From AWTP1-13 sp050248715 (lineage in GTDB: Bacteria > Pseudomonadota > Alphaproteobacteria > Rhizobiales > Hyphomicrobiaceae): DNA of 64,000 bases. The notes beneath the pieces were generated by a model. The model was not told where the DNA came from and ran no database searches. It saw only the letters and a list, made by a program, of their open reading frames with translations. The stretch lies in NCBI GenBank assembly GCA_050248715.1, contig JBFWRV010000021.1:1-64000 (forward strand), given 5' to 3'. This document shows, in pieces, positions 33,500 to 40,094 of this stretch; position 1 is the first letter of the stretch; every line of letters begins with the position of its first letter. Both the position numbers and the translations under genes were made by a program.

Positions 33500-33913
33500 C
33501 TAGGCGGCGGCGAAGGTGAGCTCGCCGGCGGATTCCAGGCTGAGCTCGAAGGCGACCTCGCCGTCGTGGCGGCCGGTGAGCTCGAAGGCGGCGATCTGGA
33601 AGGGGCCCTCGACGGTGCCGAAGTCGGGGATGACGACCTGCCAGTCGCGGATGGTGCCGGCGAACACGTACTGGCGCACCAGGGCGTCGGAAGCGGCATC
33701 CTTGAAGATGCCGGCCCCCGTCACCTTGGCATGCTTGACGCCGGCGCCGGCCAGCAGCTCGCGCCACTGCCCCGCCGAGTCCGCGTGCGTGATGTCGACG
33801 GTCTCAGTGTTGAAGGCGACCGAGCGCGACCTGAGGCCGGCGACCGTCACGAACGTGCCGGCGCCGTCGCTGTCGAGTTTGAGCAGGAGGTCTTTGCCTT
33901 TCTGGGCGGACAT
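33500..33913 (-). CDS. GTA major tail protein (gp9-like, TP901-1 family)
   Basis: 137 residues from the ATG at 33913 (MSAQKGKDLLLKLDSDG). Family features: TFVTVAGLRSRSVAFNTETV, DITHADSAGQWRELLAGAGV and GPFQIAAFELTGRHDGEVAF. It polymerises into the tail tube. It lies in canonical order after gp8, but the downstream neighbour gp10 is separated from it by 2.4 kb of inserted DNA. Confidence 0.95.
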   Translation of the reverse strand: MSAQKGKDLLLKLDSDGAGTFVTVAGLRSRSVAFNTETVDITHADSAGQWRELLAGAGVKHAKVTGAGIFKDAASDALVRQYVFAGTIRDWQVVIPDFGTVEGPFQIAAFELTGRHDGEVAFELSLESAGELTFAAA

Positions 33914-33936
33914 GGATTGGGGCTCCAATGAGGATC

Positions 33937-34040
33937 CCCTCCCCCCTTGTGGGAGAGGGACAGGGAGGGGGCTCGCGAACGTCCAATGTCGGGATTCCCC
34001 CCACCCCTAACCCCTCCCCACAAGGGGGAGGGAAAGCGCT
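33937..34040. repeat. CCCCTCCCC-type repeat pair between gp8 and gp9
   Basis: TCCCCTCCCCCCTTGTGGGA at 33935 and CCCTCCCCACAAGGGGGAGG at 34013, a family also present at 12479 and 29022. No gene. Confidence 0.6.
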
Positions 34041-34045
34041 CGGCG

Positions 34046-34453
34046 CTAAACAGGCTCGGTGACGGCGCGGAAGCGGGCGATGCCGTGGATTGTGCCGCCG
34101 TCGGGATCGCGGCGGGCCTCGGAATGCTCGTGGCGCAGGTTGACGAGTCGGTGGCCGGTGAGGGAGAGCGGCTGGTCGTGCAGGGCGGTGCGCAGCGCGT
34201 CGATGATCTCGTGCGTCTCCTTCTTGCCGCGCGCCTGCGACCACACGTGCAGCGTGAGGGTGTGCTCGTTGCCAGGCTCGGTGCCGGTGCTCCAGTCGCG
34301 GTCGAGACTCTGGCCGAAGGTGAGATACGGGAAGTCGGCAGCCTGGGGCACGTCGTCGTAGAGGCGCGGGGCGCCGAGCAGGGCGAGCAATGGGGCGTCG
34401 GCCGTGAGCGTGGCGAAGACGGCCTGCTGCAAGGCCCAGCTGGCGGATGGCAT
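34046..34453 (-). CDS. GTA tail terminator (gp8-like, DUF3168)
   Basis: 135 residues. MPSASWALQQAVFATLTADA and PYLTFGQSLDRDWSTGTEPG are typical of DUF3168, followed by HTLTLHVWSQARGKKETHEI. It caps the tail tube and joins it to the head. A C/A-rich leader lies directly upstream at 34454-34498. Complete and in canonical order. Confidence 0.93.
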   Translation of the reverse strand: MPSASWALQQAVFATLTADAPLLALLGAPRLYDDVPQAADFPYLTFGQSLDRDWSTGTEPGNEHTLTLHVWSQARGKKETHEIIDALRTALHDQPLSLTGHRLVNLRHEHSEARRDPDGGTIHGIARFRAVTEPV

Positions 34454-34498
34454 CGGGGGCTCGTTGGTGGTGAGGGGTGAGGTGGTGAGTGGTCAGTC
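34454..34498 (-). promoter_or_regulatory. C/A-rich leader before the gp8 start
   Basis: On the minus strand: CTGACCACTCACCACCTCAC, then CCCTCACCACCAACGAGC just before CCCCGATG. Same class as other GTA leaders; no Shine-Dalgarno. Confidence 0.55.
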
Positions 34499-34499
34499 G

Positions 34500-34605
34500 C
34501 AGGTTGGGTCGAGCGCAAGCGATGACTCGACACCGTTTTGCTCTGTAGACCGACTATTCTGCAAGAAAACCATGTTGGGTCTGCGCTCCGCTTGACCCAA
34601 CCTAC
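34500..34605. repeat. REP1 pair (REPIN) upstream of gp8
   Basis: AGGTTGGGTCGAGCGCAAGC (34501) with GATGACTCGAC, and TGTTGGGTCTGCGCTCCGCT (34573) with TGACCCAACCTACG. The second arm supplies the stop codon of the 54-aa gene. Confidence 0.85.
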
Positions 34606-34766
34606 GATGCGCGGCGTGACGCGCGGACGAGGGTCGCGGGCGACGCTTGGGCCGCGACGTCGGCCCGCAGCTCGCGCTCAAGATCGCGGCGGAGGCGGGA
34701 GAGCAGGGTGTCGGGGTCGAGGCGGGTGAGGGTGGCGAGACTATCGAGGGTGACGGTGAGCTTCAT
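34602..34766 (-). CDS. small protein, 54 aa, between gp7 and gp8 (possibly truncated HK97-gp10-like)
   Basis: An ATG at 34766 opens MKLTVTLDSLATLTRLDPDT, then LLSRLRRDLERELRADVAAQ, a helical start like that of HK97 gp10-type tail proteins, which are normally about twice as long. The stop TAG at 34602-34604 is the TAG of the REP sequence GTAGGTTGGGTC, so the REP insertion probably cut the gene. Position between head closure and tail terminator fits a tail-completion gene. The family call is tentative. Confidence 0.5.
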   Translation of the reverse strand: MKLTVTLDSLATLTRLDPDTLLSRLRRDLERELRADVAAQASPATLVRASRRAS

Positions 34767-34784
34767 GGGTGGTGCCTAGCAGCC

Positions 34785-34810
34785 GTCCTTCGACAAGCTC
34801 AGGACGGTGT
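34785..34810. repeat. TTCGACAAGCTCAGGACG-type repeat
   Basis: GTCCTTCGACAAGCTCAGGA, the same class as at 7781, 7882, 40600 and 41640. It lies between gp7 and the 54-aa gene. Confidence 0.6.
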
Positions 34811-34913
34811 CGGATGCGCGGCCAAGCGCCAACTCCGTGCCGAGCTTGCCGAAGCGCGGCGTCAATCCCGCTGCCCCTCACCCCGACCCTGCCGAAGGGG
34901 CGAGAGGGAGAGA

Positions 34914-35240
34914 TCATAATTGGCGCTCCTCGCACAGGCAGAGCAGGCGATGGCGGGGGCCGGGATCGAGCACGGCGACGATGTCGAGGATGCGCTGACC
35001 GATGCGGAAGCGCATCGCCGGCACCACGTCCGCGCGGTGGCGGATCCAGACCTGATGGGTGACGCGTCCGCTGACGCCGTCATGGCGCAAGCGTTCCTCG
35101 CCGGTGACGGGACGCACCGCGCCCCACATCTCCGCGGCGGTGGTCCACGTGACGGTGGCACCGCCGCCGCCGTCGCTCGCGCGGCTCGGGACTTCGAGCG
35201 TCAGCCGCTCGCGCAGCGCGCCGATGGAAGGGGGCCTCAT
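34914..35240 (-). CDS. GTA head closure / head-tail adaptor (gp7-like)
   Basis: 108 residues. MRPPSIGALRERLTLEVPSR and TWTTAAEMWGAVRPVTGEER are the usual SPP1 gp16-like adaptor signatures, followed by HQVWIRHRADVVPAMRFRIG. The start overlaps the gp6 stop by 4 bases (ATGA). It plugs the connector until the tail joins. Confidence 0.92.
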   Translation of the reverse strand: MRPPSIGALRERLTLEVPSRASDGGGGATVTWTTAAEMWGAVRPVTGEERLRHDGVSGRVTHQVWIRHRADVVPAMRFRIGQRILDIVAVLDPGPRHRLLCLCEERQL

Positions 35241-35815
35241 AGGCGGACGATCCGGTAGGGCTGCAGCAGCTCGCCGACCATCGGCGGCACGCGCACGCTG
35301 GCAGCGCCGATCTCCACGGGCTCGCGATGCTCGTGCCAGTGCGCCACGAGCAGCAGGATCGCCTGGCGGATCGGCGCCGGCACGTCCTGGGCCGCCGCGC
35401 CGTAGCCGGCGATGAAGGCGATCTCGATGCCGTTGGCGGGGCGCGTGGGCCGCGGCCAGGACGAAGCCGTGCGCCGCACGATGCGGGCGGGCGGGCCGAC
35501 GCCGTCGAGCAGGTAGGTCTCGGCCGGCACGGTCTGCAGCGACTCGTCGGCAGCATAGAGCCGGAGCGCCGTGACGCTCTGCACGGGACGCAGCGGCAGC
35601 GCCACCTCGCGCCCCGGCGGCCAGTCGTCGAGGAAATAGGACCAGCCCTGGGTGATGAGCGCCAGCCCCAACGCCGCCTCCACGTGCAGCCGCGAGGTGA
35701 CGATCAGGCTGCCGACGAGGGTGTCCTCGGCGGTGCCGTCGATGCGCAGGTGCGCCTTGGCTTCCGCGAGCGCGACGGGCTCGATCGCGGGGCCGCTGGT
35801 GAGGACGAGGGGCAT
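35237..35815 (-). CDS. GTA head-tail connector (gp6-like)
   Basis: 192 residues from the ATG at 35815 (MPLVLTSGPAIEPVALAEAK); longer frames run through a repeat region. AHLRIDGTAEDTLVGSLIVT and EIAFIAGYGAAAQDVPAPIR with LLVAHWHEHRE are characteristic of gp6-like connectors. It forms the ring beneath the portal. It overlaps gp7. Confidence 0.93.
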   Translation of the reverse strand: MPLVLTSGPAIEPVALAEAKAHLRIDGTAEDTLVGSLIVTSRLHVEAALGLALITQGWSYFLDDWPPGREVALPLRPVQSVTALRLYAADESLQTVPAETYLLDGVGPPARIVRRTASSWPRPTRPANGIEIAFIAGYGAAAQDVPAPIRQAILLLVAHWHEHREPVEIGAASVRVPPMVGELLQPYRIVRL

Positions 35816-36258
35816 CGCGTTCCTTGCGGGTTGGAGCGGAGGGCAGGAGGCAATAGGCAGTGGGCAATAGCCAGTAGGCGGAAGGAGGAAGACGAAGGGA
35901 ATGCCTGCTGGCCATTGGCTACCGGCTATTGCGGAGGTGCGGGCGGGACCGGGGCCCATGGGGAGGGACATGGGTGAGCCCGGTCCCGCCCGCGGTCGCT
36001 CGAGGGCTGCGGGAGGCATCGCGCAGCCGATGCAGGGCCGATCCAGGCGGGACGGGCGGGTCGGCGAATGCCTCGAGCGAAAGGGAGGGCAGAGGGCGTG
36101 GGCAGGAGACATGGCTCCCTTTCTCCCGGTTTTGCCGGGAAAGGGTCATGTCGGTGCCATGCCTCCGATTTGGGGCGAGGGGTGCAGGAAGCTCGTTCGG
36201 AGATTGGTTCCTCGCACTTCACCCCGGCCCTCTCCCCGTAAGCGGGGAGAGCAAGGCG
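35816..36258. repeat. 443-base repeat-rich gap between gp5 and gp6
   Basis: 35850-35940 has GGCAATAGGCAGTGGGCAAT and the inverted partner GGCTACCGGCTATTGC, related to the sequence near 27177. 36220-36252 has CCCTCTCCCCGTAAGCGGGG. No coding sequence is supported; the long frames crossing it belong to neighbours' shadows. Confidence 0.55.
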
Positions 36259-37503
36259 CTACGCCGCGAACTTGAGGAGCTTGATGGCGTTGAAGTCCTG
36301 CACGCCGCCGCCGACGCGCTTGGTCGTGTAGAACAGCACGTAGGGCTTCTGGCTGTAGGGGTCGCGCAGCACGCGGATGCCGACGCGGTCGACGATCAGG
36401 TAGCCGCGGCGGAAGTCGCCGAAGGCCACCGAGTAGCTGTCGGTGGCGAGGCTCGGCATGTCCTCGGACTCGGCCACGGGGTAGCCCAGCACCAGCGAGG
36501 GGTCGCCCGCCTTCGTGGCGGGCTGCCAGAGATAGTGGCCCTCCGCGTCCTTCATCTTGCGGATCACGGCCTGGGTGGCGCGGTTGAAGACGAAGGTGCC
36601 GTTGCCGCGGTAGCCGGCTTTGACCGCGTAGACGAGGTCGATCAGCTTGTCGCCCGGAGCGACGGTTGCGGACGCCGTGGGGAAGGCGCCGTTCACTCCG
36701 GTGCTGATGAAGCCGATGTTGCCCCAGGTCCACGAGGCGTTGTCGACCTTGGTGTAGTTGAGGAAGCCCTTGGGCTTGGCGGTGCCGTCGCCGGTGACGA
36801 AGGCCGTGCCTTCCTGCTGGGCGAAGCTGTCGCGCACCTCTTCGGCGATCCACTCGTCGATGTTGACGGCGCTGTCGTCGAGCAGCGCCTGCGTGGCCGC
36901 CGGCATGGCGTAGAGCTCCATGGTCGGGAAGGACATCTCGGAGAGCGCGGCGAGCGTGGGGCTGTCGGTCTCGGTCCGCGCGGCGGTCTCGGCCACCCAA
37001 CCGGCCTCGGCGCCGGTGACGGCGAAGGGCTTGCGGTAGACCGAGCCCGAGACCTGGCGGATGCCGGCGATGGCGCGGATCGGCGACACGTCGCGCACGG
37101 CGCGGTTGACGGCGCGCTCGACCTCGTCGGGAACGAGATAGCCGCCGTCGGTGCCGGTGCCGACCGACAGCGCCTTGGCTTCCAGGTCACGCAGGGCTGC
37201 AGACTCGCCCTTGCGCACGTAGGCATCGAAGGCGGCCTTGTGCTGCAGGGCGACGCCGGAGCGGGCGGCGGGGCCGCCGAGGTGGGGACGCTGTGCCTTC
37301 AGCGCCAGATCGTCGACGAGGCGCTTGTGGGCGTCGAGCGCGCGATCGAGGCGGTCGACCTTGTCGGAGGTGACGACGTCGGCGGCCATGCGGCGCTCGA
37401 GCTGGCCGAGGCGCTCGTCGTTGGCGTCCTTGAAGGCCTCGAAGGCACGCATGAAGCCGTCGAAGGCGGTGGCAATGTCGTCGGTGGATTTGGTTTCGAG
37501 CAT
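36259..37503 (-). CDS. GTA major capsid protein (HK97 fold, gp5-like)
   Basis: 414 residues. The N-terminal about 110 residues are a coiled-coil scaffold-like segment (FDGFMRAFEAFKDANDERLG, RLDRALDAHKRLVDDLALKA) expected to be removed by the prohead protease. The mature HK97 fold starts near AFDAYVRKGESAAL and includes GGYLVPDEVERAVNRAVRDV, VYRKPFAVTGAEAGWV and the C-terminal VQDFNAIKLLKFAA. It builds the GTA head. A C/A-rich leader and a REP pair separate it from the protease gene. Complete. Confidence 0.96.
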   Translation of the reverse strand: MLETKSTDDIATAFDGFMRAFEAFKDANDERLGQLERRMAADVVTSDKVDRLDRALDAHKRLVDDLALKAQRPHLGGPAARSGVALQHKAAFDAYVRKGESAALRDLEAKALSVGTGTDGGYLVPDEVERAVNRAVRDVSPIRAIAGIRQVSGSVYRKPFAVTGAEAGWVAETAARTETDSPTLAALSEMSFPTMELYAMPAATQALLDDSAVNIDEWIAEEVRDSFAQQEGTAFVTGDGTAKPKGFLNYTKVDNASWTWGNIGFISTGVNGAFPTASATVAPGDKLIDLVYAVKAGYRGNGTFVFNRATQAVIRKMKDAEGHYLWQPATKAGDPSLVLGYPVAESEDMPSLATDSYSVAFGDFRRGYLIVDRVGIRVLRDPYSQKPYVLFYTTKRVGGGVQDFNAIKLLKFAA

Positions 37504-37564
37504 GGGGGTTCCTTTGGTTGGGGTCGGTGGTCAGTGGTGAGTGGTCAGTGGTGAGTGGTCAGTC
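37504..37564 (-). promoter_or_regulatory. C/A-rich leader before the capsid gene
   Basis: On the minus strand: CTGACCACTCACCACTGACC repeated twice, then CCCAACCAAAGGAACCCCCA before ATG. An AGGAA is present 6 bases upstream, so this copy also has a weak ribosome site. Confidence 0.6.
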
Positions 37565-38203
37565 GTAGGTTGGGTCGAGCGTCAGCGATGACCCAGCACG
37601 ATCGGCATGCGGGTTCAGTGTTGGGTCATCCCCCGGCCTTCGCCGGGGTTGACCCAACCTACGTTCGCTACGTTGGCCCACGCGGAGCATGCGCGTGGCG
37701 GCGGTGATGGTTGCGAGGAGCGAGCGGGAGCCGCGGGCCTTGACGTGGGCGACGCGCGCGCCCGGCAGCAGCGGGAATGTCACGATGGAGATCTCCCAGA
37801 GGTCGACCTTGATGAGGCGGCGGATACCCGTGCGCGGATCGCGGCGACCGCTGACGGCGCGGAAGCCGATGGACAGGCCGTCGAGCGCGCCGGCGCGCAT
37901 CAGCGCGTGCACCTCGCGGGAGCGGGCGACGGCAAGCGTGAGACGGCCGCGCACGTGGAGGCCCAGCGCATCCTCCCTGATGGACTCCCAGACGCCGATG
38001 GGCTCGGCGGGGTTGTGCTGGAAGAGCATCTTGACGCCGGCCGCCCCGCGCGCTGCGAGGCTGTCGCGGAAGGCGCCGCGGGCGATGACGTCGCGGCCCA
38101 GATCCTCCGTGTCGAACAGGCTGGCGTAGCCGGCGAACGTGCCGGCGGCGTCGACGCGCTCGAGGGCGAGGGGCGCGAATTTGAGCTCGGGGGCTAGGAG
38201 CAT
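37559..38203 (-). CDS. GTA prohead protease (gp4-like, peptidase S78) with REP-encoded tail
   Basis: 214 residues from the ATG at 38203 (MLLAPELKFAPLALERVDAA). S78 features: FAGYASLFDTEDLGRDVIAR, the catalytic His in KMLFQHNPAEPIGVW and the Ser in LDGLSIGFRAVSG, then LIKVDLWEISIVTFPLLPGA. It cleaves the capsid N-terminal arm, and possibly other head proteins, during maturation. After ATITAATRMLRVG the reading frame enters the REP pair at 37565-37664, so about 35 C-terminal residues (ending SSLTLDPTYD) are REP-encoded. It follows a start-less copy of the portal 3' end. Confidence 0.92.
   Translation of the reverse strand: MLLAPELKFAPLALERVDAAGTFAGYASLFDTEDLGRDVIARGAFRDSLAARGAAGVKMLFQHNPAEPIGVWESIREDALGLHVRGRLTLAVARSREVHALMRAGALDGLSIGFRAVSGRRDPRTGIRRLIKVDLWEISIVTFPLLPGARVAHVKARGSRSLLATITAATRMLRVGQRSERRLGQPRRRPGDDPTLNPHADRAGSSLTLDPTYD
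37565..37664. repeat. REP1 pair (REPIN) at the 3' end of the prohead protease
   Basis: GTAGGTTGGGTCGAGCGTCA (37565) with GATGACCCAGCAC, and AGTGTTGGGTCATCCCCCGG (37617) with TTGACCCAACCTACG, the second arm carrying an extra CCCCGGCCTTCGCCGGGG hairpin. Confidence 0.85.
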
Positions 38204-38547
38204 GGGCGGTGCGTGAGGTGGTGAGCGGGTGAGGTCGTGAGGGAGTAGGGCGTCGCGAATAGGAGCAGGACGCGGGGCAGACCATCGTCGGCTGGCGACC
38301 CCGGGGTGTCGGACCCTTCGCCGTCGCTTGTCCATTGCCCTCCGCCGGGCTGGCCGGCGCGGACGCGCGGCTGGTCGGGGCGGAACTTGCGGGATAGGTC
38401 GTCGCCGCCATCATCGAGTCGGCCGTAGCCGACGGCTGAGCGCTTCTCGTTGGCGGTGAGGAAGGTGGCCTTGTCGATGCGGGTCCAGAGAGCTTCGCGC
38501 TCGGTAGAGAGGCCTTCGATGGCGTCGAGGCCGGGGCAGCTCTTTGT
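38194..38547 (-). pseudogene. start-less copy of the portal 3' end (third copy)
   Basis: In frame from directly after the immunity-gene stop it reads LDAIEGLSTEREALWTRIDK, then NEKRSAVGYGRLDDGGDDLS and RKFRPDQPRVRAGQPGGGQW, nearly the portal's own C-terminal region, and remains alike up to GSPADD. It then ends in DGLPRVLLLFATPYS and stops at 38194, overlapping the prohead protease start. It has no start codon and no toxin tip. Since it joins the protease gene as a native portal would, it may be the ancestral portal end displaced by cassette insertion. Confidence 0.85.
38204..38240 (-). promoter_or_regulatory. C/A-rich leader before the prohead protease
   Basis: On the minus strand: CTCACCCGCTCACCACCTCA, then CGCACCGCCCATG. 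It lies within the portal-end copy and has no Shine-Dalgarno. Confidence 0.45.
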
Positions 38548-38796
38548 CTAGCCTGCATCCTTTTCCAAATTGCGCCTGAACGCGGAATAGGCAGCTAACT
38601 GCTCATCGTTCAGCGCGTAGAAGTCTCCCGAAGGATCCGGTATGGAGCGTGGAAGCAACTCTGGCGCGTAGTACTGCTTGGTTAGTTCGTTCAAGAAAGC
38701 CCTTTCTTTCAAATACCGATCCTGACCGCGAACCGCAGCCTCAAATTGCACCCCATTGTGATAGATGAATATTATGTACTCGGAATCGTCCTGCAT
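38548..38796 (-). CDS. candidate immunity protein for the RNase A-like toxin cassette
   Basis: 82 residues, starting 27 bases after the toxin stop, with GGAG about 10 bases before the ATG. The sequence (MQDDSEYIIFIYHNGVQFEA, KERAFLNELTKQYYAPELLP, DFYALNDEQLAAYSAFRRNL) is acidic and compact, as expected for an immunity protein that binds a basic RNase. No family is recognised. Its stop is immediately followed by the third portal-end copy, so the cassette boundary falls exactly here. The role is inferred from position. Confidence 0.65.
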   Translation of the reverse strand: MQDDSEYIIFIYHNGVQFEAAVRGQDRYLKERAFLNELTKQYYAPELLPRSIPDPSGDFYALNDEQLAAYSAFRRNLEKDAG

Positions 38797-38823
38797 GGCG
38801 TAATTCTCCGCAAATGACGTGCT

Positions 38824-39527
38824 CTACCTGATTGGGAACGCCGATTGGACCCGATACCCTCGTGCTGTGCGACGATCCCGCAAGATGAATACGCGCACAC
38901 CATATGTGTCACGCATATACGGCTGAGCGTGATAGGTCGCTAGATAGGATTCATATCCAGTTACCGAGTCAAAACGGGCCTCAATGATCGCAAAGGCCCG
39001 CCTCCCCTGGGCAACCTCGTTCACCAGATCCTGTCCCTGTGAGACGGTAGAGTTCACAAATCGTATCGCTCTAGTCAGGGACGCGAACGACCCGACGCTG
39101 AGGCCGCGAAAGTCATCGCCTCTTTCCCTTATCTCTTCAGGCTCTCGACGGACTCGAGCGGCCAAATATTCGGGGTTTACATTAACATGTTCGTCAATGG
39201 TATGTCCGCCCAGCCGGGCCTCTTCCCGTAGATCAATAGGATACCCAGATAGGGGATCGCCTTGTGTCAGGTGCACGAGGCCATCGCCGCCGCCCTCTCC
39301 CACCCATTGGCCGCCGCCGGGGTCACCTGCAGGAACCCGAGGCTGATCCGACCTGAACTTGCGCGATAGATCATCCCCGCCCTCTTCGAGTGGGCCGTAT
39401 CCGACTGCAGCGCGCTTCTCGTTGGGAGTGAGGAAGGTGACCTTGTCGATGCGGGTCCAGAGAGCTTCGCGCTCGGAGCTGAGGCCTTCGATGGCGTCGA
39501 GGTCAGGGCGCAGCTCGCCTGGGCGTG
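38824..39527 (-). pseudogene. orphan cassette: portal 3' copy fused to CdiA-CT RNase A-like toxin domain
   Basis: It begins right after the upstream immunity-gene stop with ELRPDLDAIEGLSSEREALW, then TRIDKVTFLTPNEKRAAVGY and SRKFRSDQPRVPAGDPGGGQ, a copy of the portal C-terminus. After the linker comes about 130 residues with GGHTIDEHVNVNPEYLAARV (catalytic His expected), SLTRAIRFVNSTVSQ and the end RVQSAFPIR, the layout of the bacterial CdiA-CT RNase A-like toxin, with Ser where Thr is usual. The portal-like part has no start codon; the first in-frame start is a GTG at 39303, inside the linker. It is therefore silent, or expressed weakly from that GTG, unless joined to the portal by recombination. 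Start-less orphan toxin modules of this type are known for CDI and Rhs loci. Confidence 0.82.
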
Positions 39528-39788
39528 TTACCTCGCTGAATGTTGTTGGATCAGGTCCATCAGCATGTTCTCATCCACGTATACGTCCTCGTGACCCTTG
39601 AAGCACCGGTAGCTCATCCGATCGACGAAGCAATCGACCTCGACGCGAACACCGACAAGCGTGAAGAACACAAGGATGGCGTCTGGCCGGACCTGATCGA
39701 TCTGATAATGGACATTCTCTTTATCAAGAACATCAAGGAAATCCAGAACTCTCCTCAAGCCGTCGCTACTCATTCCTGTCTCCATCAC
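39528..39788 (-). CDS. second, paralogous candidate immunity protein
   Basis: 86 residues (METGMSSDGLRRVLDFLDVL, HYQIDQVRPDAILVFFTLVG, VRVEVDCFVDRMSYRCFKG). It aligns along its length with the 84-residue protein encoded just upstream (DGLQRMLEFLDVLRG ... FSLEGICIEVDFFVDEVWFS). Both show alternating strands and a helical start, as in small alpha/beta immunity proteins. It has no toxin of its own directly before it, so it is probably left from an earlier toxin variant or guards against siblings. Confidence 0.7.
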   Translation of the reverse strand: MMETGMSSDGLRRVLDFLDVLDKENVHYQIDQVRPDAILVFFTLVGVRVEVDCFVDRMSYRCFKGHEDVYVDENMLMDLIQQHSAR

Positions 39789-39839
39789 TTGGGGTCGTTG
39801 GTCGGAACGCCGCGATCCGGTTTGGCGGGCGACCGCCCC

Positions 39840-40094
39840 CTAATCACCCCAGTTCTCTGCAAGAAGGCGCTTGAGAACCGGCCCGTTCATTGGGCCGACT
39901 TCTCCGGTCTTGAAGTAGCTGAACCAAACCTCATCAACGAAGAAGTCGACCTCGATGCAAATCCCCTCAAGAGAAAACGTCACCATGAGCGAATCCGGTG
40001 ACTGGCGCTCCAATCGAAAGTGAATCCGCTGCCCACGTAGGACATCGAGGAACTCGAGCATCCTTTGCAACCCATCTCTCACGACCACCTCCAT
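39840..40094 (-). CDS. candidate immunity protein of the portal-toxin
   Basis: 84 residues from the ATG at 40094, which overlaps the portal stop as TGATG; an in-frame start at 40133 would overlap portal coding by 40 bases and is less likely. The sequence (EVVVRDGLQRMLEFLDVLRG, SLEGICIEVDFFVDEVWFSY, KRLLAENWGD) is acidic. Tight coupling to the stop of a protein with a toxin-like tip is the classic arrangement of an immunity gene. The family is unknown to me; the function is inferred. Confidence 0.7.
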   Translation of the reverse strand: MEVVVRDGLQRMLEFLDVLRGQRIHFRLERQSPDSLMVTFSLEGICIEVDFFVDEVWFSYFKTGEVGPMNGPVLKRLLAENWGD

